From assembly GCF_018619435.1 (NCBI RefSeq), contig NZ_JAHFZF010000020.1:1-64000 (forward strand): 64,000 nt of DNA, in the 5' to 3' direction. Positions 26,014-36,625 of this stretch are shown here, in pieces. Both the position numbers and the translations under genes were made by a program. Position 1 is the stretch's first letter; every line of letters begins with the position of its first letter. Source of the DNA: Rhodoferax sp. U11-2br (GTDB lineage Bacteria; Pseudomonadota; Gammaproteobacteria; Burkholderiales; Burkholderiaceae_C). The notes beneath the pieces were generated by a model that was not told the DNA's origin, did no database searches, and was given only the letters and a program-made list of their open reading frames with translations.

Positions 26014-26034
26014 GACAGTTTGCACGATCACCTT

Positions 26035-27390
26035 ATGAATACTCTTAAAAAAATAGCTACTTGCGCTTTATGGACGGGGGCTACAAGCCTATTTCTTATA
26101 AATTTCGCGTGGGCAGCCCTTCCCATCGAACACTGGACCCAAACCAGCGGCGCCCAGGTCTATCTTGTGCAAAGCCCGGCCATCCCGATGGTGGATGTGC
26201 AGATCGACTTTGACGCCGGTGACCGACGCGACCCGGCCGCCCAAGCGGGGCTGGCCAATGTGACTGCGGGTATGGTTAGCCATGGTGTGTTGGCCGGATC
26301 TGGCCCGGACGAGCCCGCGCTGGATGAAAACGCCCTGGGTGAAGCTTGGGCCGACCTGGGCGCGAGTTTTTCGGTGGGCGCTGGCAACGACCGCATGAGC
26401 TTTTCCTTGCGCTCGCTCACCTACCCGGATCTGTTGGGCCGGGCGGTGCAGCTCGCTGCGCGGCAGCTGGCACAGCCCGCGTTCCCGGTCGACATCTGGC
26501 AACGTGAACGCAGCAGCCTGCAATCGGCCCTCAAAGAGGCCAACACCCGCCCGGGCACGCTGTCTGGCCGCGCTTTTTCACAGGCCGTGTATGGCAGCCA
26601 CCCTTACGGGTACGAGATGACCGAGGCCACGCTGGCCAAGATCGAGGTGGCTGACATGCAGGCGCTGTACCGCCAGGCCATCACACCGTGTCGCGCCAAG
26701 GTCACGGTGGTGGGCGCAGTCAGCAAGGTGCAGGCTGACAGCTTGGTGAAGCAGCTGCTCAGCAAGCTACCGGTGGACGAGAAGGCCGCTTGTGCCCCCT
26801 TACCCACTGTTGCCGAAGTGTTGCCGCTGACGGGGCCGTCCGAGCAGCGCATCGCCTTTGACTCGGCCCAGGCGCATGTGCTGATCGGCCAGCCCGGTTT
26901 CAAACGTGACGACCCGGATTATTTCGCGCTCACCGTGGGCAACTACATCCTCGGTGGCGGAGGGTTTGTGTCGCGCCTGACCCATGAGGTGCGTGAAAAG
27001 CGTGGCCTGACCTACAGCGTGTCCAGCGGTTTTGCGCCGGGTCAACACGCCGGAGCCTTCACCATCGGGCTGCAAACCCGGCCTGACCAGGCGGACGAGG
27101 CGGTCAAGGTGGTGCGCGAGGTGCTGGCCAACTTTGTCACCAATGGGCCAACTCAGGCCGAGTTGCAGGCCGCGAAGGACAACCTGGTGGGTGGTTTTGC
27201 GCTGCTGATTGACAGCAACCGCAAGCTGCTCGGCAATGTGGCCAACATCGCCTGGAACAATCTGCCCTTGAATTACCTCGACACTTGGACGCAGCAGGTC
27301 GACAAAGTGACGGTGGCCGACATCCAGGCCGCGTTTGCCCGCAAATTACAACCCGAGCGCATGGTCACCGTGGTGCTCGGTGGCCGCTGA
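26035..27390 (+). CDS. M16 family peptidase-like protein (non-catalytic subunit), exported
   Basis: 451 residues. The HxxEH motif is absent where it should lie (QAGLANVTAGMVSHGV). The C-terminal arginine/tyrosine pair typical of the partner subunit is present (GGGGFVSRLTHEVREKRGLTYSVSSGF). It is probably the regulatory half of the dimer with the upstream gene. The signal peptide (residues 1-27, ending AWA) is largely encoded by a copy of the dispersed repeat (26053-26100, residues 7-22). The ATG at 26035 lies 21 bp after the upstream stop. Confidence 0.9.
   Translation: MNTLKKIATCALWTGATSLFLINFAWAALPIEHWTQTSGAQVYLVQSPAIPMVDVQIDFDAGDRRDPAAQAGLANVTAGMVSHGVLAGSGPDEPALDENALGEAWADLGASFSVGAGNDRMSFSLRSLTYPDLLGRAVQLAARQLAQPAFPVDIWQRERSSLQSALKEANTRPGTLSGRAFSQAVYGSHPYGYEMTEATLAKIEVADMQALYRQAITPCRAKVTVVGAVSKVQADSLVKQLLSKLPVDEKAACAPLPTVAEVLPLTGPSEQRIAFDSAQAHVLIGQPGFKRDDPDYFALTVGNYILGGGGFVSRLTHEVREKRGLTYSVSSGFAPGQHAGAFTIGLQTRPDQADEAVKVVREVLANFVTNGPTQAELQAAKDNLVGGFALLIDSNRKLLGNVANIAWNNLPLNYLDTWTQQVDKVTVADIQAAFARKLQPERMVTVVLGGR
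26053..26100 (+). repeat. Dispersed ATAGCT repeat encoding a signal peptide
   Basis: Reads ATAGCTACTTGCGCTTTATG, then GGGGGCTACAAGCC and a T/A-rich end. It encodes residues 7-22 of the M16 partner protein (IATCALWTGATS...) in the same frame as in the DUF4124 and LolB copies. Confidence 0.7.
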
Positions 27391-27456
27391 CAGGTCAAAC
27401 GCCCGGCCACACCGGATAACATGCCCGCACTGTTTAGACACCCAACAACCTGACCG

Positions 27457-28077
27457 ATGAAAAAAGACCCACCCGCTCCCTACCGCAAACCTGTGCGTCC
27501 CCGCGCCGTCCAAAGCCATGAGGTTCGCATCATTGGGGGCTTGTTCAAACGCAGCAAACTGCCGGTCGCTGATAAACCTGGTCTGCGCCCGACACCAGAC
27601 CGGGTGCGCGAGACCTTGTTCAACTGGCTCGGCCAGGACCTGAGCGGCTGGCGCTGTCTGGACGCTTTTGCGGGGACTGGCGCGCTGGGTTTCGAGTCGG
27701 TCTCGCGTGGTGCCAAAGAGGTGCGGTTGGTGGAAAACGACGCGGCCTTGGTGGATCAGCTCAAACGCACGGCCAGCCATTTGAAGATCGACACGGTGCA
27801 CATCGAACGTGCGGACGGTGTGTCTGCGCTCAAACGGGCCAGCCCCAACAGTCTGGACGCCATTTTTCTGGACCCGCCTTTTGACTCGGACCTGTTTGAG
27901 GCAGCGGTACTGGCCGCAGGCCAAGCCGTGACCGATAGCGGTTTTGTCTATCTGGAAGCGCCCACACGCTGGACCGATGAACAGCTGCAAACGGCTGGGC
28001 TGCAGGTCTACCGTTATCTCAAAGCGGGTGCGGTGCACGCCCATTTGCTGCGTCGCAGTGGGGTGATTGCACTTTGA
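27457..28077 (+). CDS. rsmD: 16S rRNA (guanine966-N2)-methyltransferase RsmD
   Basis: 206 residues. The SAM-binding motif LDAFAGTGALGFESVSRGA and the catalytic AIFLDPPFDS (DPPF) motif are both intact, as is the RsmD N-terminal VRIIGGLFKRSKLPV with RPTPDRVRETLFNWL. It methylates 16S rRNA in the small subunit. It is followed by coaD after 65 bp, the usual order in many proteobacteria. Confidence 0.96.
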   Translation: MKKDPPAPYRKPVRPRAVQSHEVRIIGGLFKRSKLPVADKPGLRPTPDRVRETLFNWLGQDLSGWRCLDAFAGTGALGFESVSRGAKEVRLVENDAALVDQLKRTASHLKIDTVHIERADGVSALKRASPNSLDAIFLDPPFDSDLFEAAVLAAGQAVTDSGFVYLEAPTRWTDEQLQTAGLQVYRYLKAGAVHAHLLRRSGVIAL

Positions 28078-28142
28078 AGGCGACCAGCCCAGGGCAGGGC
28101 GGCACGATAATCGGCCTCATCCCTTGGCAAGAACCCTGAACC

Positions 28143-28640
28143 ATGCCCCACCTGATAGCGATTTATCCCGGCACCTTTGACCCGATCACCCTGGGGCATG
28201 AAGACATCGTGCGCCGTGCTGCCCAGCTGTTCGATCAGGTGATCGTCGCGGTGGCGGCCGGGCACCATAAAAAAACCATGTTTTCGGTGCAGGAACGGCT
28301 GGACATGGCGCACACCGCTTTGTCCGATGTGCCGGGTGTTGAGGTGGCGGAGTTTCACGGCCTGCTGCGTGACTTTGTTATCAGCCGGGGCGCCAAGGCG
28401 ATGGTGCGTGGCCTGCGCGCGGTGACCGACTTTGACTACGAATTCCAGCTGGCGGGCATGAACCGCACCCTGATGCCTCAGGTGGAAACCATTTTTCTGG
28501 CCCCCAGCGACAAATACCAGTTCATCTCCAGCACCCTAGTGCGCGAGATCGCCACCCTGGGTGGTGAGGTGGACGCTTTTGTGTCGCCGGGTGTCCACCA
28601 GCGGCTGCTGGCCAAAGTGCGCGGCGCTTCTGCCGCCTGA
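28143..28640 (+). CDS. coaD: Pantetheine-phosphate adenylyltransferase
   Basis: 165 residues, the normal length. The nucleotidyltransferase signature YPGTFDPITLGHEDI (T/HxGH) at residues 9-23 and the ISSTLVREIATLGG motif near residue 128 are present. It forms dephospho-CoA from phosphopantetheine and ATP, the step before CoaE. It lies between rsmD and a universal stress protein gene. Confidence 0.97.
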   Translation: MPHLIAIYPGTFDPITLGHEDIVRRAAQLFDQVIVAVAAGHHKKTMFSVQERLDMAHTALSDVPGVEVAEFHGLLRDFVISRGAKAMVRGLRAVTDFDYEFQLAGMNRTLMPQVETIFLAPSDKYQFISSTLVREIATLGGEVDAFVSPGVHQRLLAKVRGASAA

Positions 28641-28661
28641 TCTGTTTAACTGGAGAACACC

Positions 28662-29430
<769 letters not shown>

Positions 29431-29489
29431 CCCGTGGGCTGCGGGCTGTGCCGCGCAGTGCGCGCTGAGCGGGTGGTGCCCATGCTGAC

Positions 29490-29948
29490 CTAAGGTTGGT
29501 CTTTCGGCGCCGTTTTTTTAGCAGGTTTCTTCTTGGTGGGCGGGCGTCGAGCCTCGGGCACCTCGGCCACAAAACCCAGTTGTTTGGCGGTTTTGTGCTT
29601 CAAACGTTTGGGATGAACAAGCACCGGTTCTTCCCGAACCACCACCACCTGCGTTGGGGGTGTGGGTGTCAAGGCGCGTTTGACTTCGGTCGCGCGCATT
29701 GCTTTTTCCTTGGCCAGCCGGTCTTTCTCCATGTCCCGCGCCAGCTCGGCATCACGCTGGGTGATGTCGTCCTTGAGTTTTTTCTGCTGTGGGTCGCGGT
29801 TGTCGTTGACGTCTAACAGTTTGCCTCCCGGGCAGGGAGACTGGCTGTAGCTCGTGCCACATTTGTAGATATTTTCGGCTCTAGCCCAGGTAGAGAAAGC
29901 GCTGGTAGCTATAACTATTAAAGCAATTGACCAGCGCTTGGTGTTCAT
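29490..29948 (-). CDS. DUF4124-like exported protein
   Basis: 152 residues. A signal peptide (residues 1-24, ending ARA) is followed by the typical DUF4124 start [19 protein letters not shown] with two Cys, then a charged coiled-coil-like helix ([25 protein letters not shown]) and a basic Lys/Pro-rich tail. The function is unknown. The signal peptide cleavage region (residues 13-28) is encoded by the dispersed repeat. Its start overlaps the pth stop by ATGA. Confidence 0.8.
   Translation of the reverse strand: MNTKRWSIALIVIATSAFSTWARAENIYKCGTSYSQSPCPGGKLLDVNDNRDPQQKKLKDDITQRDAELARDMEKDRLAKEKAMRATEVKRALTPTPPTQVVVVREEPVLVHPKRLKHKTAKQLGFVAEVPEARRPPTKKKPAKKTAPKDQP
29866..29912 (-). repeat. Dispersed ATAGCT repeat encoding a signal peptide
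   Basis: On the minus strand it reads ATAGCTACCAGCGCTTTC, then CTGGGCTAGAGCCG. It encodes residues 13-28 of the DUF4124 protein ([16 protein letters not shown]). Confidence 0.75.
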
Positions 29949-30613
29949 GGTGTGGCCACTTTCATGACGGAGCTGTTGGGGTCAGCGTCTATGGGGGGCA
30001 AGGCTGCGGGCGGCGCAGGGCGGGGAATTTTTGGCCGAGGGGGCTTGCTGGTGTGGATCAAACGGGTGGCCTGTTCCGTGTCACCCGCCAGCAGCTGTGG
30101 CAGGGCCTTGAGCGCGCGGTCAATGGTTTGTTCGATGGCGATGCGGTGGTCGGGGGAGGGCTTTTTCAACACCCAGTGCACCACCTCGGCCTTGTTGCCC
30201 GGGTGGCCGACGCCCAGGCGCAGGCGCCAGTACTGGTCGGTGCCGAGCTGGGCGTGGATGTCCCGCAGACCATTGTGGCCGGCGTGGCTGCCACCCAACT
30301 TGAGCTTGGCCTCGCCAGGCGCGATGTCCAGCTCGTCGTGGGCCACCAGCATCTCCTGCGGGCTGATCTTGAAAAAGTTGGCCAGTGCGGCCACCGACTT
30401 GCCACTCAGGTTCATGAAGGTTTGGGGCGCCAGCAGCCACACGGTTTGGCCGTTGACCACGGTGCGCGCGGTCAGGCCGTGGTAACTTTTGTCAAATACC
30501 AAGGATGTGTTGAGTGCCTTGGCAACAGCGTCAAGCCACCAAAACCCGGCATTATGTCGGGTGGCGGCGTAGTCCGGCCCGGGGTTGCCGAGGCCAACAA
30601 AGAGTCGAATCAT
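29945..30613 (-). CDS. pth: Peptidyl-tRNA hydrolase
   Basis: 222 residues, about 25 longer than usual because of a Pro-rich C-terminal tail ([17 protein letters not shown]). The enzyme core is complete: [20 protein letters not shown] with catalytic His, FMNLSG, and [30 protein letters not shown]. It releases peptides from stalled peptidyl-tRNA. It follows rplY, as in many bacteria. Confidence 0.96.
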   Translation of the reverse strand: MIRLFVGLGNPGPDYAATRHNAGFWWLDAVAKALNTSLVFDKSYHGLTARTVVNGQTVWLLAPQTFMNLSGKSVAALANFFKISPQEMLVAHDELDIAPGEAKLKLGGSHAGHNGLRDIHAQLGTDQYWRLRLGVGHPGNKAEVVHWVLKKPSPDHRIAIEQTIDRALKALPQLLAGDTEQATRLIHTSKPPRPKIPRPAPPAALPPIDADPNSSVMKVATP

Positions 30614-30638
30614 GGTGTGAATTATGCAAGCGGGCCAT

Positions 30639-30662
30639 AAAAAAAGCCCACCGAAGTGGGCT
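30639..30662 (-). terminator. Intrinsic terminator after rplY
   Basis: On the minus strand, stem AGCCCAC/GTGGGCT with a 4-nt TTCG-type loop and a run of seven T. It lies between rplY and pth, so it should limit read-through into pth. Confidence 0.85.
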
Positions 30663-30682
30663 CTTGCATAGTCGCAGAGGAC

Positions 30683-31339
30683 TTATTTCTTGGCAGCGGG
30701 CTTGGCGCCTGCTTTACCGGCTGGCTTGGCTGCAGCGTCAGCAGCAGGTGCTGCTTCAGCAGCGGGCGCTTCAGCAGCGGCAACCACCACCACCGACACC
30801 ACCACCGGGTTCTTGTCGCTACCGTGAGCGATGGCCTTGACACCCTTGGGCAGAGGCAGGTCTTGCAGGTGCAGCGAGCTGCCCTTGCGCAGGCCGCTCA
30901 GGTCAACGGTGATGAACTCAGGCAGGTCTGCGGGCAGGCACAACACGTCGAGTTCGCTGATCACGTGGTTGGCGATACAACCTTCAGACTTGACGGCCAC
31001 AGACTGGTCGTCACCCACGAAGTGCAATGGCACCTTCATGTGCAGTTTGGTGTTGGCGTCCACGCGTTGGAAGTCCACGTGCAGAACCAATTGTTTGAAC
31101 GGGTGCACTTGCACGTCGCGCAGCAGAACCTTTTGTTCTTTGCCACCGATGTCCATGTCCAGAACGCTGGCGTGGAAGGCTTCCTTCTTCAGGGCGTGCC
31201 ACAAGGCGTTGTGGTCCACCTCGATCAGTTGGGGCTCGGTGGCACCACCGTAAACGATACCGGGTGTGCGACCGGTGATGCGCAGACGGCGGCTCGCACC
31301 CGTACCTTGCTTGGCGCGCTCAAAAGCGACTAATTTCAT
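30683..31339 (-). CDS. rplY: 50S ribosomal protein L25/general stress protein Ctc
   Basis: 218 residues: N-terminal L25 domain that binds 5S rRNA (about 1-95), C-terminal TL5/CTC domain (to about 185), and an Ala/Lys-rich low-complexity tail ([16 protein letters not shown]). A strong SD (AGGAG) precedes the start. It lies between prs and pth, the conserved order. Confidence 0.96.
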   Translation of the reverse strand: MKLVAFERAKQGTGASRRLRITGRTPGIVYGGATEPQLIEVDHNALWHALKKEAFHASVLDMDIGGKEQKVLLRDVQVHPFKQLVLHVDFQRVDANTKLHMKVPLHFVGDDQSVAVKSEGCIANHVISELDVLCLPADLPEFITVDLSGLRKGSSLHLQDLPLPKGVKAIAHGSDKNPVVVSVVVVAAAEAPAAEAAPAADAAAKPAGKAGAKPAAKK

Positions 31340-31434
31340 GTTCTAACTCCTGAAGGGGCCGACCGCGACCAGTGCGACCCTGATTTAAAAAAGCTCGGCA
31401 CCCCGAATGGGTGACGAGCCACTTGAGATTCCGG

Positions 31435-32412
31435 TCAGAACAGGTTGTCCTGATCAGAAAACAAACTCATGACCGACTTGCCCAGGGCAATCCGGTGGAT
31501 GGTTTCGGCAATGAGCGGTGCCACATTAAGCTGCCGGATCTTGTGGCAGGCGAGGGCATTGGGGCTCAGCGGGATGGTGTTGGTCACCACCACTTCGTCC
31601 AAGGCCTGGCCGTTGCTGATGCGGTCGATCGCTGGGCCGGAGAAAATCGGGTGGGTGCAATAGGCATACACCTTTTTGGCTCCACGTTGTTTGAGCACCT
31701 CGGCGGCTTTGACGAGCGTGCCCGCGGTGTCGATCATGTCGTCCATGATGACGCAGTTGCGGCCTTCAATTTCACCGATCACGTGCATCACTTCACTGAC
31801 ATTGGCCTTGGGACGGCGTTTGTCGATGATGGCCAGGTCACAACCGAGCTGTTTGGCCAGCGCGCGTGCACGCACCACACCACCCACGTCGGGGGAGACC
31901 ACAATCAGGTCGTCGTAATTTTTCTGGCGCAGATCACCGAGCAACACCGGCGAGGCGTAAATGTTGTCCACCGGAATGTCAAAAAAGCCCTGGATCTGGT
32001 CAGCATGCAAATCCATGGTCAGCACCCGGGCCACACCCACGGCCTGCAGCATGTTGGCCACCACCTTGGCCGAAATCGGCACACGGCTGGAACGCGGGCG
32101 GCGGTCTTGCCGGGCGTAACCAAAGTAGGGGATCACCGCGCTGATCCGTTCGGCCGATGCACGCTTGAGCGCATCGACCATGATCAGCAATTCCATCAGG
32201 TTTTCGTTGGTCGGCTGGCAAGTGCTCTGCACCACGAACACATCGCGGGCACGCACGTTCTGTTTGATTTCGACGGTGACTTCACCGTCCGAGAACCGAC
32301 CAACTTCTGCAGCACCCACACCGGTTTTGAGATGGCTGGCAATGTCTGCTGCCAACGCGGGGTTGGCATTGCCGGTAAAAACCATGAACTCGGGCGGTTG
32401 ATCGGATTGCAT
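31435..32412 (-). CDS. prs: Ribose-phosphate pyrophosphokinase
   Basis: 325 residues, close to the usual length. The PRPP-binding loop [20 protein letters not shown], the catalytic flexible region [18 protein letters not shown] and the N-terminal [14 protein letters not shown] are present. It makes PRPP for nucleotide, His and Trp synthesis. ATG 32412 ([12 protein letters not shown]) is chosen; the longer frame would run towards the tRNA. It lies between tRNA-Gln and rplY. Confidence 0.96.
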   Translation of the reverse strand: MQSDQPPEFMVFTGNANPALAADIASHLKTGVGAAEVGRFSDGEVTVEIKQNVRARDVFVVQSTCQPTNENLMELLIMVDALKRASAERISAVIPYFGYARQDRRPRSSRVPISAKVVANMLQAVGVARVLTMDLHADQIQGFFDIPVDNIYASPVLLGDLRQKNYDDLIVVSPDVGGVVRARALAKQLGCDLAIIDKRRPKANVSEVMHVIGEIEGRNCVIMDDMIDTAGTLVKAAEVLKQRGAKKVYAYCTHPIFSGPAIDRISNGQALDEVVVTNTIPLSPNALACHKIRQLNVAPLIAETIHRIALGKSVMSLFSDQDNLF

Positions 32413-32475
32413 GGTATTCCCAACTGGTAGATCGCTGTTACTTCGGCATGTTGCCAAACAACATGCAAGAATATT

Positions 32476-32552
32476 TGGCAGGGGAAGAAGGATTCGAACC
32501 TTCGCATGCTGGAATCAAAATCCAGTGCCTTAACCAGCTTGGCGACTCCCCT
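32476..32552 (-). tRNA. tRNA-Gln (TTG)
   Basis: 77 nt with an encoded CCA end. The acceptor stem AGGGGAG pairs with TTCCCCT (one wobble); the D, anticodon (loop with TTG in GATTTTGATTC) and T arms (GAAGG/CCTTC) fold normally. It sits between ispE and prs, the conserved place in this group. Confidence 0.96.
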
Positions 32553-32594
32553 ACACGGGTGCATCATGCAGCATGACACACCGATAAACCTATC

Positions 32595-33431
32595 CTAGAC
32601 AGCCCACCCTTGCAGGGGATGTGCTGGCAGGTTGTTGCATAACCTGACTTGAAACGACCCAAGCGCACTGCGCGTCTCAAAATTATGCAACGTTTGCGCA
32701 AACACCGCACTTCCAGAGCCAGTCATCCGACCAGTCAGTCCTGAAGTTTTTAACCAATCCAAAGCTTGGCTGATTTCTGGACACAACTGCTGGGCAACAC
32801 TCTGCAAGTCGTTTTGACCGAAGCCAAAGGCGTCTGCAGCGAAGCCTGAAAGTATAGCGGATTTGGTGTCCCTTTTCAAATCTGGATGAGAAAAAATTCT
32901 CTGAGTTTCTAAACCCTGGTTTGGTTTGACCACCACAAACCGTGCCGAAGGCACCTCGACGGGGGTCATAATCTCGCCGATGCCGGTGACCCAGGCGTTG
33001 TGCCCCCCCAGGAAAAAAGGCACATCTGCCCCGAGTTTCAGTCCAATGGCCTTCAGGCTCGCCAGGCTCAGGTTCAGACCCCATAAGCGGTTCAAGGCCA
33101 TCAAGGTGCTGGCAGCATCGGACGAGCCACCACCCATGCCGGCTTGTGCTGGTATCTGTTTATCGATGCAAATATGGGCGCCGTAGCTTGTGCCACTGGC
33201 TTGTTGCAGCGCCTGCGCAGCGCGCACTATCAGGTCGTTGGGCGGCAGGGGTGTGCTCAGGTCTTCCCGGCTGATCTGACCATCCTGGCGTAACTCGACG
33301 TGTAATGTGTCGCTCCAATCGATCAGCATGAACACCGATTCGAGCAAATGGTAGCCGTCGGGGCGGCGTCCCACGATGTGCAAAAAGAGGTTGAGCTTGG
33401 CAGGCGCGCAAATATCGTAGATGGATTTCAT
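32595..33431 (-). CDS. ispE: 4-diphosphocytidyl-2-C-methyl-D-erythritol kinase
   Basis: 278 residues. The GHMP kinase ATP-binding motif QIPAQAGMGGGSSDAAS is intact, as are the N-terminal APAKLNLFLHIVGRRPDGYH and the C-terminal MTGSGSAVFA motif. It phosphorylates CDP-ME in the MEP isoprenoid pathway. ATG 33431 gives the standard N-terminus; the longer frame is not conserved-looking. It follows lolB in the same direction. Confidence 0.96.
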   Translation of the reverse strand: MKSIYDICAPAKLNLFLHIVGRRPDGYHLLESVFMLIDWSDTLHVELRQDGQISREDLSTPLPPNDLIVRAAQALQQASGTSYGAHICIDKQIPAQAGMGGGSSDAASTLMALNRLWGLNLSLASLKAIGLKLGADVPFFLGGHNAWVTGIGEIMTPVEVPSARFVVVKPNQGLETQRIFSHPDLKRDTKSAILSGFAADAFGFGQNDLQSVAQQLCPEISQALDWLKTSGLTGRMTGSGSAVFAQTLHNFETRSALGSFQVRLCNNLPAHPLQGWAV

Positions 33432-33456
33432 GGTGGCAAGGGAAAAAGCCTGGAAG

Positions 33457-33975
33457 TCAGTCGTCGAGCAGCACCCGCAGTTCAGCAACTGGTTCGGGCG
33501 AGGTGCGGCGCGCCTGGATTTTGCCTTGCGCTCTTTGGGACAGGTCTACCTGCCAGCCAGGCACCACCTGTGGCTGGCCGTTCAACCAGGCAAACAAGGC
33601 GGCCACCGGCACATCGGTGCCCAGCAAGGATATGAGCAACTGCGTCAGATCGCTGAACTCACGCGTTTCGCCCCTGGCCTGTAGCTGTGCACCAGCGGGC
33701 GACCAGGACAAAGTAGCTGCTGTGCTGCCCAGTGGGGTGAAAAATTGCAACTCGCCCTGCGCCGGGTTGCCTTGTAATTCAAAGGCTGCGCTGAAGGACT
33801 GGCCTTGTTGCGATACGGCGCTGGCATCTTCCTGCACACGCAAGGACAAACGCCCACGCCAGATCATTGGTTCAAGACCATTTTGGCCTCTGCCCCTTGT
33901 ATTGCTTGCACACCCAGCTACCAAGGAAATAGCTGACAACACACCCGTGGCAAGTACGGCGCGGCGGTTCTTCAC
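33457..33975 (-). CDS. lolB: Outer membrane lipoprotein insertion protein LolB
   Basis: 172 residues with a lipobox (SLVAGCA, Cys at about residue 22). The LolB fold is recognised by WRGRLSLRVQ and FSAAFELQGNPAQGELQFFTPLGSTAATLSW. It receives lipoproteins from LolA and inserts them in the outer membrane. GTG 33975 overlaps the TPR gene stop (GTGA). The signal peptide and lipobox region are covered by a copy of the dispersed repeat (33881-33922). Confidence 0.9.
   Translation of the reverse strand: MKNRRAVLATGVLSAISLVAGCASNTRGRGQNGLEPMIWRGRLSLRVQEDASAVSQQGQSFSAAFELQGNPAQGELQFFTPLGSTAATLSWSPAGAQLQARGETREFSDLTQLLISLLGTDVPVAALFAWLNGQPQVVPGWQVDLSQRAQGKIQARRTSPEPVAELRVLLDD
33881..33922 (-). repeat. 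Dispersed ATAGCT repeat over the LolB lipobox
   Basis: On the minus strand it reads GGTAGCTGGGTGTGCAAGC, then AAGGGGCAGAGGCC. It is more diverged than the other copies, but the alignment is codon by codon with the DUF4124 copy (VAGCASNTRGRG against [12 protein letters not shown]). Confidence 0.5.
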
Positions 33976-35702
33976 AGCGGAACACGCAGGCGTTGGATGG
34001 TGTCGCTGAGGGTGTCGTTGTCGGGGTTGATTTTGAGACCGTCGCGAAACACCTGGATGGCCTCTTGTTGTTGACCCGCTTGCCACAGAACCTCGCCCAG
34101 ATGGGCGGCTATTTCAGCGTCTGGCCGCTCTTTGTACGCGCTGCGCAACAGCCGCACGGCCTCGGTGAAGTTGCCACTGCGGAACTCGGCCCAGGCCAGG
34201 CTGTCGATGATAAAGGGGTTGTTGGGTGAAAGCTCCAAGGCCTTTTTGATCAGTGCGATGGCTTCGGGCAGGCGCATGTTGTGGTCGGCCAGCGAATAAC
34301 CCAGGGCGTTGTAGGCGTTGGCGTCATCCGGCCGGGCTGCGATCAGCGTACGCAACAGCTGTTCCATCTCGGCCAGGTTGCCCAATCTTTCATGGGCCAT
34401 GGCCAACTCGTAGAGGAGTTCGAGGTCATCAGGGAACTGTTGGGTGAGTTGCTGCAAGCGGTCGCGGGCGCGCGTGAAAAATTTTTCATCCCGCAGCAGC
34501 TGCACCTCGGCTGAGCGTTTGAGCCCGGCATCGGCATCCGAGTTCTCGGGCAGACTCTGGATCAAGCTGATGGCCTCGTCCACCCGGCCTTGTTTGGCGA
34601 TCAAAGCGGCCCGGCGGACCTGTGCGCGCAACACGTCTTCCGGGTTGTCGATCCGCTGTAGCCAGGCCTCGGCGGCTTTGAGATCCTTGCGCTGTTGCGC
34701 CAGCTGCGACAAGGACAAAAAGGCTTGAGAGCGGCCGCGTTTGGTCTCTGCTGCCTGTTGCAGTGCAGGCTGGGCGTCAACCAGTTCCAGGTAACGCTGG
34801 AACTGTCTTTCAGCCAGGGCAGATTGGCCGGCCTGCATGGCCAAAGCGCCGTCAATCAGCCAGGCATCGGGGTAGTCGGGGGTGTCGGTCCGGATGGTTT
34901 GCAACTGGCGCTGTGCATCGTCTTCGCGTCGGTTTTTCAGCAGAACCTTGATGTAGGCCATGCGGAATTCTGGCCGGGCGCCGGGCAGATGTTTTTTGAC
35001 CAGACTCTCGGCTTGGGGCGTCTGTGGCTGCATCAGCGACAGCGCCAGCAGCGCCGGGTGTTCGGAGCGCGGGTCCATGGCCATGCCTTTGGTGGCGGCG
35101 TCCAGCGCCTTGGTGTTGTCATTGGCAGCTTGCCACAAACGCCCCACAACGGCCCACGCGGTGGCGCCCAAGCCTGGGTCGCTGAGCCAAGGGCCCAAGG
35201 CTTTCTGGAGGGTGGAGGCCGCCAGTGGCCGATCACTCATGCGCTCAAATGCTTGCGGCAGAGACCAGATCAGATCACGTCGCTCTTTGGCGGGGGCCAA
35301 GATGATCTCGCGTTTGAGGACCTCCTGGGTGTCGGCAACGCGGTTCAAGCCGAGCAGAATCTGCACGACAAAATGGTTCGCCTCCCTGGAGTCGGGAATG
35401 GCCTGGCTCCAGGCTCTGGCGGCCTGCAGTGCGGAGTCGCCCGAGCGCGCCTGCAAAGCAACCTGAACCGCGCGCCGAAACAACGCGGGCTCTTTGGTTT
35501 TTTGCGCCGCATCCAGCAGCAGTGAAAAAGCCGCCCCCGGCTCCTGCACGCGGGCGTTGATTTCACCCAGCAAGATTTCGTAGAACAGAGGTGCGTCCAG
35601 TGCAGAGCGTTTGGAGACGGGCTCCGTGGCGCTGGTGGACTGGGCATGAGCCCCGACTGAGCAGGACAGCAGCAGGGGCAGTAGGACGGATGTGAGGCGC
35701 AT
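33972..35702 (-). CDS. TPR repeat protein, exported
   Basis: 576 residues with a signal peptide (residues 1-21, ending AHA). The rest is alpha-helical tetratricopeptide repeats; the clearest lie near residues 440-545 ([55 protein letters not shown]). It is the standard gene upstream of lolB in betaproteobacteria and may help lipoprotein or envelope assembly. ATG 35702 is chosen; a TTG at 35720 is in frame. It is divergent from mutM with a 38-bp gap. Confidence 0.88.
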   Translation of the reverse strand: MRLTSVLLPLLLSCSVGAHAQSTSATEPVSKRSALDAPLFYEILLGEINARVQEPGAAFSLLLDAAQKTKEPALFRRAVQVALQARSGDSALQAARAWSQAIPDSREANHFVVQILLGLNRVADTQEVLKREIILAPAKERRDLIWSLPQAFERMSDRPLAASTLQKALGPWLSDPGLGATAWAVVGRLWQAANDNTKALDAATKGMAMDPRSEHPALLALSLMQPQTPQAESLVKKHLPGARPEFRMAYIKVLLKNRREDDAQRQLQTIRTDTPDYPDAWLIDGALAMQAGQSALAERQFQRYLELVDAQPALQQAAETKRGRSQAFLSLSQLAQQRKDLKAAEAWLQRIDNPEDVLRAQVRRAALIAKQGRVDEAISLIQSLPENSDADAGLKRSAEVQLLRDEKFFTRARDRLQQLTQQFPDDLELLYELAMAHERLGNLAEMEQLLRTLIAARPDDANAYNALGYSLADHNMRLPEAIALIKKALELSPNNPFIIDSLAWAEFRSGNFTEAVRLLRSAYKERPDAEIAAHLGEVLWQAGQQQEAIQVFRDGLKINPDNDTLSDTIQRLRVPL

Positions 35703-35740
35703 CCATTCATAATAATCCAAGCCCCAAGGATATTTGTCTC

Positions 35741-36556
35741 ATGCCTGAATTACCTGAAGTAGAAGTTACCCGCCGCAGCTTTGTGGATGCCATTGAGGGC
35801 GCTCAGGTGTTGGCGGTATCCCTGGGCAAACCGCTGCGCTGGCCGCTGGCTTGCCTGCCGCAGGAATTGGTGGGCCGATCGGTCAAAACCGTGGACAGGC
35901 GCGGCAAATACTTGTTGATTGCACTGAGTCAGGGTTGGTTGCTGGTGCACCTGGGCATGTCGGGCAGCCTGCGTTTTGCCGCAGATCTGCCTGCGCCGGG
36001 TGTCCATGACCATTTTGAACTGGTCACCACGCGCGGTTGTCTGCGCTTGAACGACCCACGCCGTTTTGGTGCGGTGGTGTACGTGGAGAGTTTGAGCTCC
36101 CCTATGGCCATCAAGCTGCTGGGGCGTCTGGGCATGGAGCCGCTGTCGGAAACCTTTGAGCTTGGCCTGTTCACCCAGGGCCTCAAGCGACGAAAGATGC
36201 CGATCAAACAGGTGTTGCTGGCGGGCGAACTGGTGGTGGGGGTGGGCAACATCTATGCGTCCGAAGCCTTGTTTCTGGCAGGTATCCGACCTACCAGCCC
36301 GGCCCATACACTCAGCCGACCCAAGGCGGCCAGGTTGTATGCGGCCATACGTGATGTGCTGGCCAGGGCGGTGGAGCAGGGGGGCAGCACCTTGCGTGAT
36401 TTCTCCAGCAGTGACGGCAAACCCGGCTACTTCCAGCTGGAAGCCATGGTCTATGGTCGCGCGGGTTTGCCGTGCAAGCGGTGTGACACGGTCATCAAAC
36501 TGCTGCGCCAGGGCCAGCGATCCACATTTTACTGCCCGACCTGTCAGAAAGCCTGA
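35741..36556 (+). CDS. mutM: Formamidopyrimidine-DNA glycosylase
   Basis: 271 residues starting MPELPEVE, which gives the catalytic N-terminal proline and Glu. The helix-two-turn-helix region ([23 protein letters not shown]) and the C-terminal zinc finger (C-x2-C-x16-C-x2-C, CKRC ... CPTC) are intact. It removes 8-oxoguanine from DNA. MutY, which removes A opposite the same lesion, is encoded two genes downstream on the same strand. Confidence 0.97.
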   Translation: MPELPEVEVTRRSFVDAIEGAQVLAVSLGKPLRWPLACLPQELVGRSVKTVDRRGKYLLIALSQGWLLVHLGMSGSLRFAADLPAPGVHDHFELVTTRGCLRLNDPRRFGAVVYVESLSSPMAIKLLGRLGMEPLSETFELGLFTQGLKRRKMPIKQVLLAGELVVGVGNIYASEALFLAGIRPTSPAHTLSRPKAARLYAAIRDVLARAVEQGGSTLRDFSSSDGKPGYFQLEAMVYGRAGLPCKRCDTVIKLLRQGQRSTFYCPTCQKA

Positions 36557-36625
36557 CAGGTGTCGCGCAGGGGACACGTTGGCGAGGGTGCTATATTGAT
36601 CGACGACCCACGTTTTGGAGGCAGA